This document shows, piece by piece, positions 30,166 to 30,877 of a stretch of 30,877 bases of DNA. The stretch lies in contig CAYWMN010000008.1 in assembly GCA_964459065.1 (NCBI GenBank), forward strand, positions 1 through 30,877, in the 5' to 3' direction. Within the stretch, counting starts at the first letter, position 1. Every line of letters starts with the position of its first letter. A program made the translations under genes and the position numbers. The notes below the pieces were generated by a model. It was given only the letters and a program-made list of their open reading frames with translations, did no database searches and was not told the origin of the DNA. Source of the stretch: JAMCXS01 sp964459065. Its GTDB lineage: Bacteria; Acidobacteriota; Terriglobia; UBA7540.

Positions 30166-30444
30166 TTATTCCTCACCGTCCTTTGATTTTTCCGGCCAGA
30201 TCCACTTTAAATGGCTTCGTGCCCAAGTTTCGGCCCCGCGAACCTGTTGATCGAAGCCGGGGAAGGTGGCGCGCAATCTGTGAAGTATTTTGTGGGCCCA
30301 AATGTACTCAGAAGACAACAGCGATATCCCTGCTACCAGCAGCACGATGCCTGGCAGCAGGGGAAGCACCAATCCGGCCACGCCCAGCAAAAGCAAGCCC
30401 CAACCCATGAGGAGAACGACAGTTCGGTTACGCGTCCTGGCCAT
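30166..30444 (-). CDS. Small membrane protein, PGPGW/DUF454-like
   Basis: A 92-aa protein with a basic start (MARTRNRT) and two closely spaced hydrophobic segments (VVLLMGWGLLLLGVAGLVLPLL and GIVLLVAGISLLSS) joined at LPLLPG. A charged C-terminal half follows (HKILHRLRATFPGFDQQVRG). The Leu-rich hairpin around a Pro-Gly turn followed by a 'SEYIWAHKILHRLR' region recalls PGPGW-type or DUF454-type membrane proteins. The start has no strong ribosome-binding site. Function unknown. Confidence 0.65.
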   Translation of the reverse strand: MARTRNRTVVLLMGWGLLLLGVAGLVLPLLPGIVLLVAGISLLSSEYIWAHKILHRLRATFPGFDQQVRGAETWARSHLKWIWPEKSKDGEE

Positions 30445-30490
30445 ATTGGAGTGCCATGCCTTGTCGGCTTCCGGAAACTGTGACCTTTAT

Positions 30491-30760
30491 TCAGGATACT
30501 TGAGTCTTGCCCGCGAAACAGTTGTAGAGCCACGCGAAGATCAGGCCTCCAATCCCTCCATCAACCAGGCCGTAGCAGGCTCCCACCAGCACGTCCACGA
30601 AATGGCGCGAATTGTGGAAGCCGGGGTAGATCGAACTGATCGCCTGAAGAAAACCTACCCCGTAGGAGGGTGCGGCAAGATTGACCAATCCGACGCATAA
30701 AATTCCCCCGGCCCAGATGATTCCAAAGGCCAATGCAATCCCTTTAATCGAAAGGCGCAT
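30491..30760 (-). CDS. Small membrane protein, holin-like family
   Basis: An 89-aa protein. ATG at 30760 follows GAGGAGG, so the longer frame from 30811 is rejected. The pattern is MRLSIKGIALAFGIIWAGGILCVGLVNL, a loop with 'SSIYPGFHNS', then 'VDVLVGACYGLVDGGIGGLIFAWLYNCF', giving two to three membrane segments with many Gly. Similar small bacterial proteins are often labelled 'bacteriophage holin', but there is no phage gene nearby, so a housekeeping membrane role is more likely. It precedes the PGPGW-like gene on the same strand, 46 bp away. The last 117 nt of the window show nothing further. Confidence 0.65.
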   Translation of the reverse strand: MRLSIKGIALAFGIIWAGGILCVGLVNLAAPSYGVGFLQAISSIYPGFHNSRHFVDVLVGACYGLVDGGIGGLIFAWLYNCFAGKTQVS

Positions 30761-30877
30761 GCAATTCCTCCTCGCTTTAGATTGATTGCTAACCCTGCCC
30801 TGTTGGAACACGCTCTTTTCTTAAGGATCTCTTCAAACCCCTGGGCGCCTCTGCGCTGCCGCTACGCTGCCTCCGAC

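Noticed and set aside
30491..30760. Prophage, from the holin-like protein
   Set aside because: No other phage gene is nearby. Small Gly-rich membrane proteins of this type are common on chromosomes.

Overview
The window reads as a chromosomal contig from a heterotrophic, probably soil or subsurface bacterium. I infer an uncultured Acidobacteriota. The reasons are the large exported protein with serial 'DFSLSSSPSSQTV'-type Ig-like repeats, the orphan receivers and STAS proteins, and a porin-cytochrome locus of mixed Shewanella-like and Geobacter-like ancestry. There is no rRNA, tRNA or other taxonomic marker, so this stays an inference. One 100-N scaffold gap lies at 26867-26966.

Layout. 1-106: start of a leftward gene, possibly a methyltransferase. 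348-5281 (+): a metabolic operon with a DapA/KDG-type aldolase, a SUMF1-fold protein, a GalT-type uridylyltransferase and a Tat-exported sugar-hydrolase-like protein. 5447-6479 (-): two short Flp-type pilins with a possible structured RNA and two matching inverted repeats between and upstream of them. 6881-10399 (+): a 1172-aa exported protein with six Ig-like repeats behind a good sigma70 promoter. 10698-12064 (+): two receiver-domain proteins and a small Cys-rich protein.

12753-20488 (+) is the centrepiece, a predicted extracellular electron-transfer operon. It encodes an 11-heme MtrA/DmsE-type cytochrome with a class I cytochrome c domain inserted in it, an MtrB/PioB-type outer-membrane barrel, two small periplasmic monoheme proteins, a two-TM protein, a nine-heme CbcL-like c/b fusion quinol oxidase, and a six-heme NapC/NirT (ImcH-like) quinol dehydrogenase. 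Electrons would run from quinol through CbcL or the ImcH-like protein, then the periplasmic cytochromes, then the MtrAB conduit to the outside. Downstream on the same strand are acetate kinase (20661-21881) and a cytochrome bd oxidase (21933-24371). The locus therefore carries an acetate/ATP branch and a high-affinity oxygen branch next to the extracellular one.

24493-29834 (-) is a signalling block: a PAS/GAF sigma54 activator, a degenerate receiver, a STAS protein, a full FNR/CRP regulator with an FNR-like cysteine set and a CRP-like recognition helix, and a second CRP-like protein with no DNA-binding domain. Nine GTGA-N6-TCAC palindromes lie in the intergenic regions, upstream of the receiver genes, the small Cys-rich gene, the cytochrome operon and the regulators. 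This points to one CRP/FNR regulon that ties the respiratory locus to its own regulators. 30166-30760 (-) holds two small membrane proteins.
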